Notes: generated by a model not told the origin, from the sequence alone. 64,000 nucleotides of DNA from Paenibacillus segetis (GCF_014639155.1 NZ_BMFT01000001.1:2914001-2978000), one strand, 5' to 3'; counted from the stretch's first letter, positions 1-9,260 are shown. Program-made: numbers and translations.

Positions 1-56
1 AACTATTACAAAAATCACATTTTCATGTCGTGAATATGGTTTTTATTGACTTTTCG

Positions 57-85
57 TTTACACTTATTGGGGATACGGGTATAAT
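57..85 (+). promoter_or_regulatory. Sigma-A-type promoter of the DUF2626 gene
   Basis: TTTACA at 57-62 and a perfect TATAAT at 80-85 are separated by 17 bases. The downstream gene starts at 135 behind AAGGGGG. This is the best match to a vegetative promoter in the first 134 bases. Confidence 0.65.
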
Positions 86-134
86 AATATCCAGAGGTTT
101 AAAACGTGTATACATATGAAGGGGGTACTTATTC

Positions 135-371
135 GTGGCACGCATGTTCCGCGTCCTTGGTTTTTTCACACTCGTCATTGGTCTCATGGCCTTCGCAGGT
201 GACTTAATTGAAATGGCCCTGTTATTTTTCTTACAAACAGCTTTTTTCGTTCTTTTTGGATACCTAAAGTTTACAGAGAGAACCTATATCCTGCTATTCT
301 GGGGATACATGATTGTTGCATTTACAGGCTTTAGCTATTGGACGATTTTTCAAATGGGCTTACCGCTCTAA
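135..371 (+). CDS. DUF2626 family small membrane protein (YqgY-like)
   Basis: The 78-residue protein is almost entirely hydrophobic, with three likely membrane segments (about 6-22, 26-44 and 51-70) linked by short basic or acidic turns such as KFTERTY. This size and pattern match the DUF2626 family found in Bacillales, whose function is unknown. The start is GTG, chosen because AAGGGGG lies 8 bases upstream. The gene is monocistronic: its own promoter lies upstream and a hairpin with a U-rich tail lies 45 bases downstream. The family call rests on sequence recognition; no catalytic residue is visible. Confidence 0.75.
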   Translation: MARMFRVLGFFTLVIGLMAFAGDLIEMALLFFLQTAFFVLFGYLKFTERTYILLFWGYMIVAFTGFSYWTIFQMGLPL

Positions 372-415
372 GTGCCAACGAAGGCAAGTACATCCCTACT
401 TAAACAATGTATTTT

Positions 416-450
416 AAGACGATCCGACATCATGTTGGATCGTCTTTTCG
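416..450 (+). terminator. Rho-independent terminator after the DUF2626 gene
   Basis: A 13-bp stem (AAGACGATCCGAC with GTTGGATCGTCTT, one G-U pair) has a 5-base loop and runs into TTTCGTT on the plus strand. Confidence 0.75.
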
Positions 451-531
451 TTACGTCCAAAAAGACATGCTGATATTTCCTGTCCTACCATCATATATAT
501 ACTTACATCAACTTAGGGGAGAGGATCGCTC

Positions 532-1614
532 TTGATCAGACGAATCATATCCTTATTAGTTCTGCTCCCACTTCTGACCTTATTTTGTTTCCCCACTCCA
601 TCACTTGCAACTACTCTATCCGTAGAAGAACAAGCCATATTAGAAAAAAGTTTATCTATCATAGAAATTGACAGAGAAATCGCTCGGATCGAAATCAGTC
701 AACAGGAGACAGAAAGATCCGTTAACGTGCTCTCACAACAGCTTGCAGAGAAGGACAAACAAATTACGGTCAGCCGGGAACAAGCGGGAAACAGGATCAA
801 AGCATACTACATGGGAGAACGAGAAACCTTGCTAGATGCCCTCCTATCGGTGGACAGCTTAAGAGACTTCTTCGATGTCTTAGATTATTATCAAATTATC
901 ACCGAGAGGGACAAAGACATCCTAGGGAGCTACAAAGCTGAATACAAAACCCTAAAGAAAACAAAGGAAAAATTGAATTCACAATCGGAGGAACTAGCAA
1001 AATCGAAGGACAATTTACTTAAGCAGAGAGAACGTGTAGCTTCCCTTCAACAAAGCGTTGACAGTTCACTTAACCTAAGTGCAGATCCAGAGAAATTAAA
1101 GACCTTGATCCAGGAACTCACAACTTATTGGGAAAATGAAGGTTTGAATGAAGTACGTCGTTATTTCAAAGCACTTTCTTCAGCGATGTCAGACTTCCCT
1201 GATTTTTTGCAGGATCATAAGGACAGCTTAACCTCTGTTAATGGAGGGTACACTCTACTTGTGCGGGAAGAGGAGTTGAACAACTTCCTCCATGAGAAAC
1301 AGGAATTATTAAGTAATATGTCTTTTCAATTTGGAGATTCAAAAATTGTTGTACAAGGGAGTAGAGAGGGGTTTGACCTTAAGGTAGAAGGACATTATAC
1401 AATAGAAAATGAGCCTATGAATTCCATCAGTTTTCATGTTGATCGGCTTGTGTTCAATGGACTTGAGCTCCCTGACACAACTTGCCGGGAACTCGAGAAT
1501 GACTTTGATCTTGGTTTTTATCCCAAAAAAATAGTTCCCTTTATAGAAGCCACCGACGTGACAATTACAAAAGGAACTTTAAGTGTAAAATTAAAGATAT
1601 CTTTAAAAACATAA
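532..1614 (+). CDS. Secreted coiled-coil protein of unknown function
   Basis: This 360-residue protein begins with a clear signal peptide (MIRR, then a hydrophobic core to about residue 24, probably cut after SLA). Residues about 30-185 are rich in E, K, Q and L in heptad-like spacing and resemble the coiled-coil N-terminal half of PcsB/CwlO-type wall proteins. No NlpC/P60 or M23 catalytic domain follows. Instead residues about 190-360 form a mixed globular domain ending in a basic beta-rich tail. The TTG start is set by AGGGGAGAGG 8-17 bases upstream. It could be an adaptor or activator of cell-wall hydrolysis, but that is only inferred from the coiled coil. No partner gene is adjacent. Confidence 0.6.
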   Translation: MIRRIISLLVLLPLLTLFCFPTPSLATTLSVEEQAILEKSLSIIEIDREIARIEISQQETERSVNVLSQQLAEKDKQITVSREQAGNRIKAYYMGERETLLDALLSVDSLRDFFDVLDYYQIITERDKDILGSYKAEYKTLKKTKEKLNSQSEELAKSKDNLLKQRERVASLQQSVDSSLNLSADPEKLKTLIQELTTYWENEGLNEVRRYFKALSSAMSDFPDFLQDHKDSLTSVNGGYTLLVREEELNNFLHEKQELLSNMSFQFGDSKIVVQGSREGFDLKVEGHYTIENEPMNSISFHVDRLVFNGLELPDTTCRELENDFDLGFYPKKIVPFIEATDVTITKGTLSVKLKISLKT

Positions 1615-1616
1615 GC

Positions 1617-2954
1617 TCATTTATTCGGAATGTCTTCTAGTGTCTCTTCAAGTGTATCTTCATGTGTCTCTTCAGGTGTATCTTTTTCAATTTGAGATAA
1701 TCGATCTTTATATAGCTTTGAATTTATTGTACCTCTTAAAAATTGTTCAGTAATTCCTGCGAATTCATTCATCTGAACAGGAAGTGTAGCTCCCACAGGC
1801 AGGGTTCCTCCCTGCCTATTCACCAATGTGGCCGGAATCCATTCCGGTAGATTATTCTTGGAAGAGTCATAGTAAAGAGATTTAAGCACTGGAAGATGCC
1901 TAGTTGTCTCATACCAATTCCGCTGCCCCGCTTGATTAGTCATTTCCGAAATCCATACCCCTGCGGCCTCTGCATTATCAGTCTGGGCTGAAACTACAAA
2001 GCTTCGTCCGCTAATCCACATCGTTCTTCCAGTATCCATCTGCTCTGAGAAGGATATTTCCATTCTCGGATGTTCATGTTGGGTGGCTTCCGATGCACGG
2101 GTTAGCACAACAGCCACCTCTCCGTTATATAGCATCCTCCAGATGTCTCCACTAGTTTCCGTAGGGTCTTTCTTATTCAACAGATAAGTTCTTGATGCAT
2201 CAACTTGATCAATGGCAGCCTTCATTTCCTCAGTAAGTTTAAAAGGAGACCGCGCATTATCCTCTTGCTTCTCTCCTCCTAATTGCCAAAGCAAAGACAG
2301 AGTAGCGTATGGATCATCATAATCTAATCCCAAGAGATGAGGGACAACCGTTTGATTCTTGAAATTTGAGATTAATAATGCCCATTCCTCTGTCGATTTC
2401 GGAAGCTTCTCTACACCCAGTTTTTTAAGCGTATCCGGATTATATATTAATACATAGGGATCTACATCGAGTGGAACCCCCCAAACGTAACTATTCCATT
2501 CATTTTGCGCCAATGAACCACTAAGTACTTCACCAGTCAAGGATCCAAAATAATAGCTTTCTGTCGGTAATAAATAACCTTCAGCAGCGAACCGACGAAC
2601 CAAAACATTGTCTAACAAGAAAATATCTGGCGACTCCCCTAGCTCAAGCTGAAGCCTGACAGATGAATAGGTGGCTTCACGGGGTTCATTTACTAGATCG
2701 ACTTTAAGAGGATGTACATTCATAAAGGATTGATTCATTTGCTGTAGCCGGAGAAACGCAGCCTCACCCATTTGAACTACAACTTTAATATATCCTTCTT
2801 CTTGAACCTTCTCCTGACTCGGAGGGCGGACCAGTTCAGGATTTTTATTTTCTTCAGGATTGATACTGGCCGAGTGTTTACTCGGCGACAGGCTAATCAA
2901 CGCCAACAGAAGGATGGCAAACAGCAACCAGTGGTTTCTACGCTTCACATCCAT
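1617..2954 (-). CDS. Orphan extracellular solute-binding protein (family 1)
   Basis: The protein has a membrane anchor or signal segment (residues about 8-24) and then the fold signature of family 1 solute-binding proteins: a stretch like SPDIFLLDNV, a WGVPLDVDPYVLIYNPD segment, and a late segment on membership in a mature cluster (GRSFVVSAQTDNAEAAG). I start it at the ATG at 2954, because GGAGAGGAAG lies 3-6 bases before it; the earlier TTG overlaps that site. Two points are odd: no lipobox cysteine follows the hydrophobic segment, so it may be membrane-tethered or secreted, and the C-terminus is an acidic imperfect repeat (ETHEDTLEETLEDI). No permease or ATPase gene is nearby. The ligand is unknown, possibly a sugar. 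Confidence 0.7.
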   Translation of the reverse strand: MDVKRRNHWLLFAILLLALISLSPSKHSASINPEENKNPELVRPPSQEKVQEEGYIKVVVQMGEAAFLRLQQMNQSFMNVHPLKVDLVNEPREATYSSVRLQLELGESPDIFLLDNVLVRRFAAEGYLLPTESYYFGSLTGEVLSGSLAQNEWNSYVWGVPLDVDPYVLIYNPDTLKKLGVEKLPKSTEEWALLISNFKNQTVVPHLLGLDYDDPYATLSLLWQLGGEKQEDNARSPFKLTEEMKAAIDQVDASRTYLLNKKDPTETSGDIWRMLYNGEVAVVLTRASEATQHEHPRMEISFSEQMDTGRTMWISGRSFVVSAQTDNAEAAGVWISEMTNQAGQRNWYETTRHLPVLKSLYYDSSKNNLPEWIPATLVNRQGGTLPVGATLPVQMNEFAGITEQFLRGTINSKLYKDRLSQIEKDTPEETHEDTLEETLEDIPNK

Positions 2955-3061
2955 TCTTCCTCTCCGCAATTATAAGACCTTAGCTAAGCGCTATCATTAT
3001 CACTAATCATAACAAATCAACTAGATACTTGTCCTGCTATTCTTTAATTTATAAGCCAGAT

Positions 3062-3095
3062 AAAAAACGCCGATTCAATATATCGGCGTTTTTTA
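3062..3095 (-). terminator. Terminator downstream of ylaK
   Basis: AAAAACGCCGAT pairs with ATCGGCGTTTTT around a short AT loop. It has A-runs and T-runs on both sides, so it could work in either direction, but its position suits the minus-strand phoH-type gene. Confidence 0.8.
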
Positions 3096-3119
3096 TGAAT
3101 TAATCGTAAATTATTATAC

Positions 3120-4451
3120 TTATAATAGGTCAGCAGCCAATTGAGCAAGCTTGGAACGTTCGCCCTTCTCCAGCGTGATATGACCACTGATCCCTTGCTC
3201 CTTGAAACGCTCTACCAAATAGGTAAGCCCATTGCTCGCCGAATCGAGATATGGATGATCGATCTGTTCTGGATCGCCCATAACAATAATCTTACTTCCT
3301 TCTCCGACCCGAGAGACAATCGTCTTCACCTCATGACGCGATAAATTTTGGGCTTCATCCACGATGATGAACTGACCCGGAATAGAACGACCACGGATAT
3401 ATGTCAGAGCCTCAACTTGAATACTACCTAGGCCCATCAATATTTTATCAATATCGCCTGATTTTTTCGTATCGAATAAATACTCTAAATTATCATAGAT
3501 TGGCTGCATCCACGGCCGAAGCTTCTCTTCCTTCTCACCCGGTAAATACCCAATATCTTTCCCCATTGGGACTACGGGGCGAGCGATCAACAATTTCTTA
3601 TATTTGTGTTCATCTTCTACCTTTAACAAACCGGCTGCCAATGCCAGTAGAGTCTTACCGGTTCCTGCCTTCCCTGTAATAGTTACCAGTGGTATATCAT
3701 CATTCAGAAGTAGCTCCAATGCCATACGTTGCTGTGCATTACGAGCACTTATTCCCCATACCGATTCGTTGCTCAAATATAGCGGTTCCAGTTTTAAACC
3801 ATCGTCATTAACTTTGAGCAAAGCTGATTTACCACTACCCATCTCATCTTTCAGGATAATAAATTCATGTGGATATAAGGAGTATGATAGCCCCAATGGT
3901 TTCACAGGTAACGAGCGATAGGAGTAGAATTCATCGATGATTGAAGGATGTACCTTGAGTGTGGAGTGACCTGCATATAATTCACTAGGACCTGCTGTCC
4001 GGTCGGTCATATAATCTTGGGCAGTGATTCCTAGTACATCTGCTTTGATTCTTAAGAGTACATCTTTGCTGACGAGCACTACTGGACGCGTATCGTCGCG
4101 CTCGTTCTCTTCTAGATGATAGTTTAACGCTACCGCCAAAATCCGGTTATCATTCGTAATCTCTCCGAACATTTCCTGGACTTTAACAAAGCTCCGATGA
4201 TTTAATTCAACCTTAAGAGTTCCACCGTTATTCAATGGGACACCGTCATGTAAATGCCCCTCCTCACGAAGTGCATCCAATAACCGCGACACGCCCCGTG
4301 CATTCCGTCCGATTTCATCGGGATTCCGTTTCTTAGAGTCTATTTCTTCCAGCACCACAGCCGGTATGACCACTTCATGTTCTTCAAAAGCAAAAATCGC
4401 ATTGGGATCATGCAATAATACATTCGTATCCAATACAAATATTTTCTTCAT
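3120..4451 (-). CDS. ylaK: PIN domain-PhoH family ATPase (YlaK-like)
   Basis: Residues 1-140 form a PIN-type nuclease domain (KKIFVLDTNVLLHD with the catalytic-type Asp8, then VVLEEID and a late acidic VSKD). Residues 245-443 form a PhoH-type P-loop ATPase with Walker A GKAGTGKT at 260-267 and the Walker B-like FIIVDEAQN. This two-domain architecture is PhoH2, known in other bacteria as an RNA helicase/ribonuclease; the activity here is inferred. The ATG at 4451 is chosen because GGAGGGG lies 6 bases upstream, giving 443 residues, close to B. subtilis YlaK. It is divergent from the ylaJ-type lipoprotein, the same neighbours as in B. subtilis. Confidence 0.85.
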   Translation of the reverse strand: MKKIFVLDTNVLLHDPNAIFAFEEHEVVIPAVVLEEIDSKKRNPDEIGRNARGVSRLLDALREEGHLHDGVPLNNGGTLKVELNHRSFVKVQEMFGEITNDNRILAVALNYHLEENERDDTRPVVLVSKDVLLRIKADVLGITAQDYMTDRTAGPSELYAGHSTLKVHPSIIDEFYSYRSLPVKPLGLSYSLYPHEFIILKDEMGSGKSALLKVNDDGLKLEPLYLSNESVWGISARNAQQRMALELLLNDDIPLVTITGKAGTGKTLLALAAGLLKVEDEHKYKKLLIARPVVPMGKDIGYLPGEKEEKLRPWMQPIYDNLEYLFDTKKSGDIDKILMGLGSIQVEALTYIRGRSIPGQFIIVDEAQNLSRHEVKTIVSRVGEGSKIIVMGDPEQIDHPYLDSASNGLTYLVERFKEQGISGHITLEKGERSKLAQLAADLL

Positions 4452-4578
4452 CGATATCCCCTCCACTGTGGTCATTGCAGCCTATTATTCCAAATACATA
4501 ATATTGTCCGCCTTGGGAAATCTAAATAACAGAAAATATTACCCTAGATCAGATCATCTCCGAAAGGACGGATCCAAC

Positions 4579-5208
4579 ATGCGAATATGGCTGTGTTTGT
4601 TATTGACGGCTGTTATGCTTACTGGCTGCAGTACTAATACAAAAAAGGCATCACCCTCTCCTCAGAATCATATGGAGAATGCTCCCCGGGCTCAAAGCAC
4701 GAGACAACAGAGCAATACTGGCAACATAACAGGCCTTAGCAAAAATGAACAAATCAGCAAACAGGCTCATTTAGAGGAATTAGTCAAACATGTGCCCGGT
4801 GTTAAAGGTGCTCACTGTGTAGTTATGGGCAACACTGCAGTTGTTGCCATTGACGTAGAAGGAAATTTAGAACGAGCACGTGTCGGTAGCATCAAATATA
4901 CAGTTGCCGAAGCGCTCCGTAAAGATCCTCAAGGTGCTGGGGCAATCGTAACGGCTGATCTTGATCTCTCGCATCGCATCTCAGAAATCGGTCAGAAGAT
5001 CAAAGAAGGCCATCCAATCTCTGCCTTCACTACGGAGCTAGCGGATATTATTGGTCGTATCGTTCCGCAATTACCATCAGATACCGGTATTAAAGGAACA
5101 ACGAATCAACCAACGAACAAAGGGACAGTTGAGCAAAAATCGACAACACCAAAATATAAAGGCCAAAAGACTAAAAAAATGAAAATGGCTCCTGGACAAC
5201 AACCATAA
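4579..5208 (+). CDS. ylaJ: YhcN/YlaJ family sporulation lipoprotein
   Basis: The 209-residue product has a short signal peptide ending in the lipobox LTGC (Cys about 16), a Ser/Gln-rich linker, and a YhcN/YlaJ-type domain from about residue 60 (HLEELVKHVPGVKGAHCVVMGNTAVVAI). The tail is Lys/Thr/Pro rich. Family members are lipoproteins of the forespore or spore coat with a modest role in germination or outgrowth. The long reading frame begins at 4366 inside ylaK, but the ATG at 4579 has AAAGGA 11 bases upstream and gives a proper lipoprotein signal, so I start there. It is transcribed away from ylaK and ends in a shared terminator. Confidence 0.85.
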   Translation: MRIWLCLLLTAVMLTGCSTNTKKASPSPQNHMENAPRAQSTRQQSNTGNITGLSKNEQISKQAHLEELVKHVPGVKGAHCVVMGNTAVVAIDVEGNLERARVGSIKYTVAEALRKDPQGAGAIVTADLDLSHRISEIGQKIKEGHPISAFTTELADIIGRIVPQLPSDTGIKGTTNQPTNKGTVEQKSTTPKYKGQKTKKMKMAPGQQP

Positions 5209-5230
5209 AAATGATGTCGTAAAATACAGA

Positions 5231-5262
5231 AAAAGCCTAGCGAATACTCGCTAGGCTTTTTT
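5231..5262. terminator. Bidirectional terminator shared by ylaJ and the convergent oxidase-like gene
   Basis: AAAAGCCTAGCGA pairs with TCGCTAGGCTTTT around a 4-base loop, with A and T runs on both sides. The stop codon of the minus-strand gene (5251-5253) lies inside the stem, so that gene ends within its own terminator. Confidence 0.85.
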
Positions 5263-5703
5263 CATTGCGGAGAATACTTGAGCATCCAGCATGTCCGCAG
5301 CACGCTGGTCGTATACTTTAGCATATTGTGGCTGTGATGCAAGTTGTGCCCCATAGAAAAGAGCATTACGTACCGCATCAATATGAACCTCAAAGCAGCA
5401 CATTGGGAAGGGTACATCCTGAAGTGGATCTTGCACGATATCAGCTTTACCATTAATGGCATAAATCGTGTTCTCGCCAAACACCGTTACCGTGACACGA
5501 GGATTGGCTTTAATATTACCGACCAATCTGGAACGATGATCTAACGCAAGACGAAGCGTGGAATAATCCGCCGCATAGATCCAGGAGATAGCACTGGAAG
5601 TTGGCCCCCCGGACTCCTGATCTACTGTATTCAATAATACAAACGTCTCGGACTGAAAAGTGGAAAATAATGATTCCGATAATTGAGTAACGACTTCGGA
5701 CAC
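5251..5703 (-). CDS. Pyridoxamine 5'-phosphate oxidase-like flavin-binding protein
   Basis: The 150-residue protein has the split beta-barrel pattern of the pyridoxamine phosphate oxidase family: a strand like ETFVLLNTVD, then SSAISWIYA, STLRLALDHRSRLVGNIKANPRVTVTVFG (the usual 'no crossing over into neighbouring residues' segment) and a closing helix. Such single-domain members bind FMN, F420 or heme, and substrates cannot be read from sequence. The GTG at 5703 is preferred over the upstream ATG because AGGAGGG lies 8 bases before it. It follows the LCP gene on the same strand with an intergenic gap of about 75 bases. B. subtilis has ylaL next to ylaK, and this gene is in the equivalent place. 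Confidence 0.75.
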   Translation of the reverse strand: MSEVVTQLSESLFSTFQSETFVLLNTVDQESGGPTSSAISWIYAADYSTLRLALDHRSRLVGNIKANPRVTVTVFGENTIYAINGKADIVQDPLQDVPFPMCCFEVHIDAVRNALFYGAQLASQPQYAKVYDQRAADMLDAQVFSAMKKA

Positions 5704-5779
5704 GGTATCAGCCCTCCTGTGAAGTACAATTACACTTCTTAATCGTATTATAGCATGTCGCAAAACTTACATACAATCC

Positions 5780-6856
5780 TCATTTACCCTCGTCTGAAGA
5801 ACTCTCTGTCTGGGCAGGTGATTTAGTGCCCGCAAGTTCATCTTTAAGAGCCTGCTTAGCCTTTGCAAATTCAGCATCGCTTAGGTACACATAAGGACTC
5901 TTCCACTCACCGGTCACCGGCATAAAATCAACGTTGTCCTTGGAGATGTTCCAATAGGTCGTGATCAAATTTTTCATTTGCTTCGACTCTAGATCGGTCT
6001 CCATATTGTTGCCGACAGACTTGATCACATCTCCAGCACCTAGAACACCATTCAACGACTTAGCCTGATCGATCAGAGCATGCAGCACTTCATTCTGCCG
6101 CCGGTTACGATCAAAATCATCAGAGGCTTTGGTCTTAGGCTTACAATTCGATTTACGGTAACGAACATAATCAAGGGCCTTACCACCATCGAGATGCTGT
6201 TCACCCTTCTTCAAATTGATATCTGTGCCATCCGCTCGATCGCGATAACACATGTCGGCATCTACATTAACGTTAACGCCGCCTAGTGCATCTACAACAT
6301 CACGGAACCCTTGAAAGTTTAATACAACCGCATAATCAATAGTTAGATCAAAATACTTACTCATCATCGTCTTCATTTCCTGCTCAGCGGAGATACCCGA
6401 TTTCTTCTCCTTCGCTAGGAAATTAGGATAAAATGCATTTATTTTATTGGTCTTATAACCATCCAACTGTAATTTGGTATCCCTTGGTAGTGAAACCATG
6501 GTGGCAGATTTCGTCTCAGGATTCATCGCAATAACCATCATAACGTCGGTAAGATGGGTTCCCGTCTCTGGACGGTAATCCGTACCTAATAATAACATCG
6601 TAAGTGGTTTTACCTTAGCCGAGTTCTCAGGAGCGACGTCGCCGGAAGTACCGGTATCATCAATAACTTTATCTAGCGTAAGAACCATAGAGCCTAAATA
6701 AATACCCACACCAATTACAAGCAAAATAATTAAAGTAAGTAGTATTTTAAAAAACTTTTTCGGACCACTCGTCTGTTTCTTCTTCTTTTTTGAACCCTTT
6801 GAGACTCGTCTTTGACTTTTCTCACGGGGAGGCAAGCCGTTGCGGTTAGAACTCAT
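5780..6856 (-). CDS. LytR-CpsA-Psr (LCP) family wall-polymer transferase
   Basis: A 358-residue membrane protein. Residues 1-32 are cytoplasmic and very basic (KGSKKKKKQTSG), followed by one transmembrane helix at about 37-60 and an extracytoplasmic LCP domain. LCP landmarks are LLGTDYRPETGTHLTDVMMVI, VSLPRDTKLQ, KINAFYP, the GGVNVNVDADM stretch, and a DYVRYRK...DDFDRNRRQNEVL motif whose Asp/Arg residues bind pyrophosphate and lipid. LCP enzymes attach teichoic or other phosphopolymers to peptidoglycan. The ATG at 6856 has AGGTG 9 bases upstream, better than the preceding GTG that overlaps it. The C-terminal tail is Ser/Glu rich. Confidence 0.88.
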   Translation of the reverse strand: MSSNRNGLPPREKSQRRVSKGSKKKKKQTSGPKKFFKILLTLIILLVIGVGIYLGSMVLTLDKVIDDTGTSGDVAPENSAKVKPLTMLLLGTDYRPETGTHLTDVMMVIAMNPETKSATMVSLPRDTKLQLDGYKTNKINAFYPNFLAKEKKSGISAEQEMKTMMSKYFDLTIDYAVVLNFQGFRDVVDALGGVNVNVDADMCYRDRADGTDINLKKGEQHLDGGKALDYVRYRKSNCKPKTKASDDFDRNRRQNEVLHALIDQAKSLNGVLGAGDVIKSVGNNMETDLESKQMKNLITTYWNISKDNVDFMPVTGEWKSPYVYLSDAEFAKAKQALKDELAGTKSPAQTESSSDEGK

Positions 6857-6905
6857 GAATTCAAACACCTATTTTCATGTAATATAGTCACATTAATAAT
6901 TTGAA

Positions 6906-7214
6906 TTATTGCATTTTATCTTTGGCGATTGGAGCAGAATTTTGACCCTTGTTCCGACGGCCTTCCACAAAATAACGTATGCGAACCATAAGCATAAGAA
7001 TGACGGCAACCAGAAGACACTGAATAATCGGCAATTTATCAATTTGAAAAATAAGCAGAAGGAAGGAGCCGATCGCCATCAACACATAGAGAATCACTTC
7101 TTTCAAAAGCGGGAGCTTTTGACCAACGCGAAACACTTTGTTGTATACAAAGAACACTAGCACCAGAATTATTACATAAGAAATTACTGGATGGTTAGCA
7201 AACCAATGTTGCAT
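6906..7214 (-). CDS. ylaH: YlaH-like membrane protein
   Basis: A 102-residue protein with three hydrophobic segments (about 9-24, 35-52 and 58-78) and a basic, polar C-terminus. It directly follows typA on the same strand, which is the ylaG-ylaH arrangement of B. subtilis; the hydrophobic pattern and length agree with the YlaH family, whose function is unknown. The ATG at 7214 is chosen because AAGGAGGG lies 8 bases upstream; the ORF start further upstream overlaps this site. Confidence 0.75.
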   Translation of the reverse strand: MQHWFANHPVISYVIILVLVFFVYNKVFRVGQKLPLLKEVILYVLMAIGSFLLLIFQIDKLPIIQCLLVAVILMLMVRIRYFVEGRRNKGQNSAPIAKDKMQ

Positions 7215-7251
7215 TATCGTTCCCTCCTTCATGGATATAACAGTTTATTTA

Positions 7252-9093
7252 TTAGATACTTGCCTCAGCATTTTTACGTTGTTTCTCAGCACGTTCACGT
7301 TCGCTCTTATTAAGAATCTTCTTACGAATACGTACTGATTTCGGTGTAATTTCACAATACTCGTCATCGTTAATGTATTCAAGAGCTTGTTCAAGAGAAT
7401 GAAGTCGCGGTGTTTTCATTTTGACAGTATCCTCTTTATTGGCTGAACGAATGTTATTGACTTGTTTCTCTTTACAGATGTTAACGATAATATCGTTATC
7501 ACGAGTATGCTCACCAACAACCATACCCTCATAGATTTCTTCCCCTGGTTCCAAGAAAAGAATACCACGATCTTCAATAGACAAGATACCATACAAAGTG
7601 GAAACACCATTCTCACTAGATATCAATACACCTTCGTGACGTCCACCAACTTGACCACTCGCGACTGGTCCATAGCTATCATAAGCATGATTCAACACAC
7701 CATATCCACGTGTCAAAGTCAGGAAGTTAGTAGCGTATCCAATCAAGCCACGAGCTGGAATGAGGAATTCAAGTCGAACATTCCCAGTTCCGTTGTTGAT
7801 CATATTCACCATCTCAGCTTTACGCGAGCCTAGGCTTTCCATTACAGCGCCCATGCTTTCCTCTGGTACGTCAATCATCAAACGTTCAATCGGTTCCATT
7901 TTAACTCCATCAATTTCCTTGATGATAACTTCAGGTTTCGAAACTTGCAATTCGTAGCCTTCACGACGCATGTTCTCAATCAGAATGCCTAGGTGAAGTT
8001 CTCCACGACCAGATACGATAAAGGCATCCGGACTATCTGTATCATCAACGCGCAGTGATACATCCGTTTCAAGCTCTTTATACAGACGCTCACGCAATTT
8101 ACGGGAAGTAACCCATTTACCTTCGCGTCCAGCAAACGGACTGTTATTAACAAGGAATGTCATTTGCAAAGTAGGCTCGTCAATTTTTAGTACAGGAAGT
8201 GCTTCGGGTTGATTTGGATCTGCAATTGTTTCACCAATATTAATATCTTTAATACCAGCAATAGCTACGATGTCACCAGCGCCAGCCTCAGGAATTTCCA
8301 CACGACGTAGTCCTTGGAAACCAAACAATTTCTCGATACGAGCTGTCTTTTTACCACCGTCGCGTGTCATAACCGTTACAGGCTGACCTTGACGAATAAT
8401 ACCGCGATTTACACGACCGACAGCAATACGTCCCATATACTCGTTATAATCCATTAATGTAACTAGGAATTGTAGTGGTTCATCAACTTTTTCTGTAGGT
8501 GCCGGAATATGTTCGATAATCGTATTGTAAAGGGCAAGCATGTTTTCATCTTGCTTCTCAGGATCCAAACTTGAAGTTCCGTTTAGTGCAGATGCATATA
8601 CTACGGGGAATTCCAACTGTTCATCGGTTGCTTCAAGTTCAATAAATAGATCAAGAACTTCATCAATGACTTCAGCCGGTCTTGCAGCAGGGCGGTCAAT
8701 TTTATTAACTACCACAATTGGAGTAAGTTTTTGCTCTAGTGCTTTGCGAAGTACGAATTTGGTCTGAGGCATACAACCTTCATAGGCGTCAACGACGAGC
8801 AGTACGCCATCAACCATTTTCATAATCCGTTCTACTTCTCCACCAAAGTCGGCGTGTCCTGGAGTATCAACGATATTGATCAAATAATCTTTATACGTGA
8901 TTGCTGTATTTTTGGCCAAAATGGTAATACCACGTTCCCGCTCAATATCGTTGGAATCCATCGCGCGCTCGTGCACTGCCTCGTTCTCGCGGAAAATCCC
9001 CGATTGTTGTAACAATTTATCAACTAGTGTTGTTTTACCATGGTCTACGTGTGCAATTATTGCAATATTCCGAATCTCATTTCTTTCATGCAT
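7252..9093 (-). CDS. typA: Translational GTPase TypA/BipA
   Basis: A full-length 613-residue ribosome-binding GTPase. The G domain shows G1 [14 protein letters not shown] (about residues 15-28), switch I RGITI, G3 [15 protein letters not shown] and G4 NKIDR. Domains II, III and V follow, and the C-terminal half contains the TypA-specific [14 protein letters not shown] segment. TypA associates with the ribosome and influences assembly and stress adaptation. The ATG has GGAG 9 bases upstream. The gene has its own promoter at 9219-9246 and is followed 37 bases later by ylaH, probably cotranscribed. Confidence 0.95.
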   Translation of the reverse strand: MHERNEIRNIAIIAHVDHGKTTLVDKLLQQSGIFRENEAVHERAMDSNDIERERGITILAKNTAITYKDYLINIVDTPGHADFGGEVERIMKMVDGVLLVVDAYEGCMPQTKFVLRKALEQKLTPIVVVNKIDRPAARPAEVIDEVLDLFIELEATDEQLEFPVVYASALNGTSSLDPEKQDENMLALYNTIIEHIPAPTEKVDEPLQFLVTLMDYNEYMGRIAVGRVNRGIIRQGQPVTVMTRDGGKKTARIEKLFGFQGLRRVEIPEAGAGDIVAIAGIKDINIGETIADPNQPEALPVLKIDEPTLQMTFLVNNSPFAGREGKWVTSRKLRERLYKELETDVSLRVDDTDSPDAFIVSGRGELHLGILIENMRREGYELQVSKPEVIIKEIDGVKMEPIERLMIDVPEESMGAVMESLGSRKAEMVNMINNGTGNVRLEFLIPARGLIGYATNFLTLTRGYGVLNHAYDSYGPVASGQVGGRHEGVLISSENGVSTLYGILSIEDRGILFLEPGEEIYEGMVVGEHTRDNDIIVNICKEKQVNNIRSANKEDTVKMKTPRLHSLEQALEYINDDEYCEITPKSVRIRKKILNKSERERAEKQRKNAEASI

Positions 9094-9175
9094 AGTCTTT
9101 TCTCCATATCCTTTCGTCTCTGTGTATTTAGTTTTTTCTCCCTTAAGCCGGGAGCGGCGTAGTTCACCACAAAAG

Positions 9176-9204
9176 AAGCGTCGGACGAATAAATGCCGAC
9201 GCTT
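9176..9204 (-). terminator. Hairpin between the LiaF-like gene and typA (terminator or leader hairpin)
   Basis: AAGCGTCGG pairs with CCGACGCTT around an 11-base loop; the minus-strand 3' flank is CTTCTTTTGT. It can end transcripts of the upstream minus-strand gene, but it also lies just downstream of the predicted typA start, so it would sit at the 5' end of typA mRNA. Confidence 0.45.
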
Positions 9205-9218
9205 GACATATCCCTTAT

Positions 9219-9246
9219 ATTATACGCAAAATTTCGAATAATTCAA
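9219..9246 (-). promoter_or_regulatory. Predicted promoter of typA
   Basis: On the minus strand TTGAAT (9241-9246) and a perfect TATAAT (9219-9224) are separated by 16 bases. Transcription would begin near 9212, giving a leader of about 120 nt. Confidence 0.55.
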
Positions 9247-9260
9247 GAACTTTCCAGACA

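Noticed and set aside
2772-2975. 67-codon plus-strand ORF and many similar ones
   Set aside because: They are antisense shadows of conserved genes, with no ribosome-binding sites or family similarity.
4366-4578. Extended N-terminus of the ylaJ-type frame
   Set aside because: It overlaps ylaK antisense and hides the lipoprotein signal; the ATG at 4579 is better.
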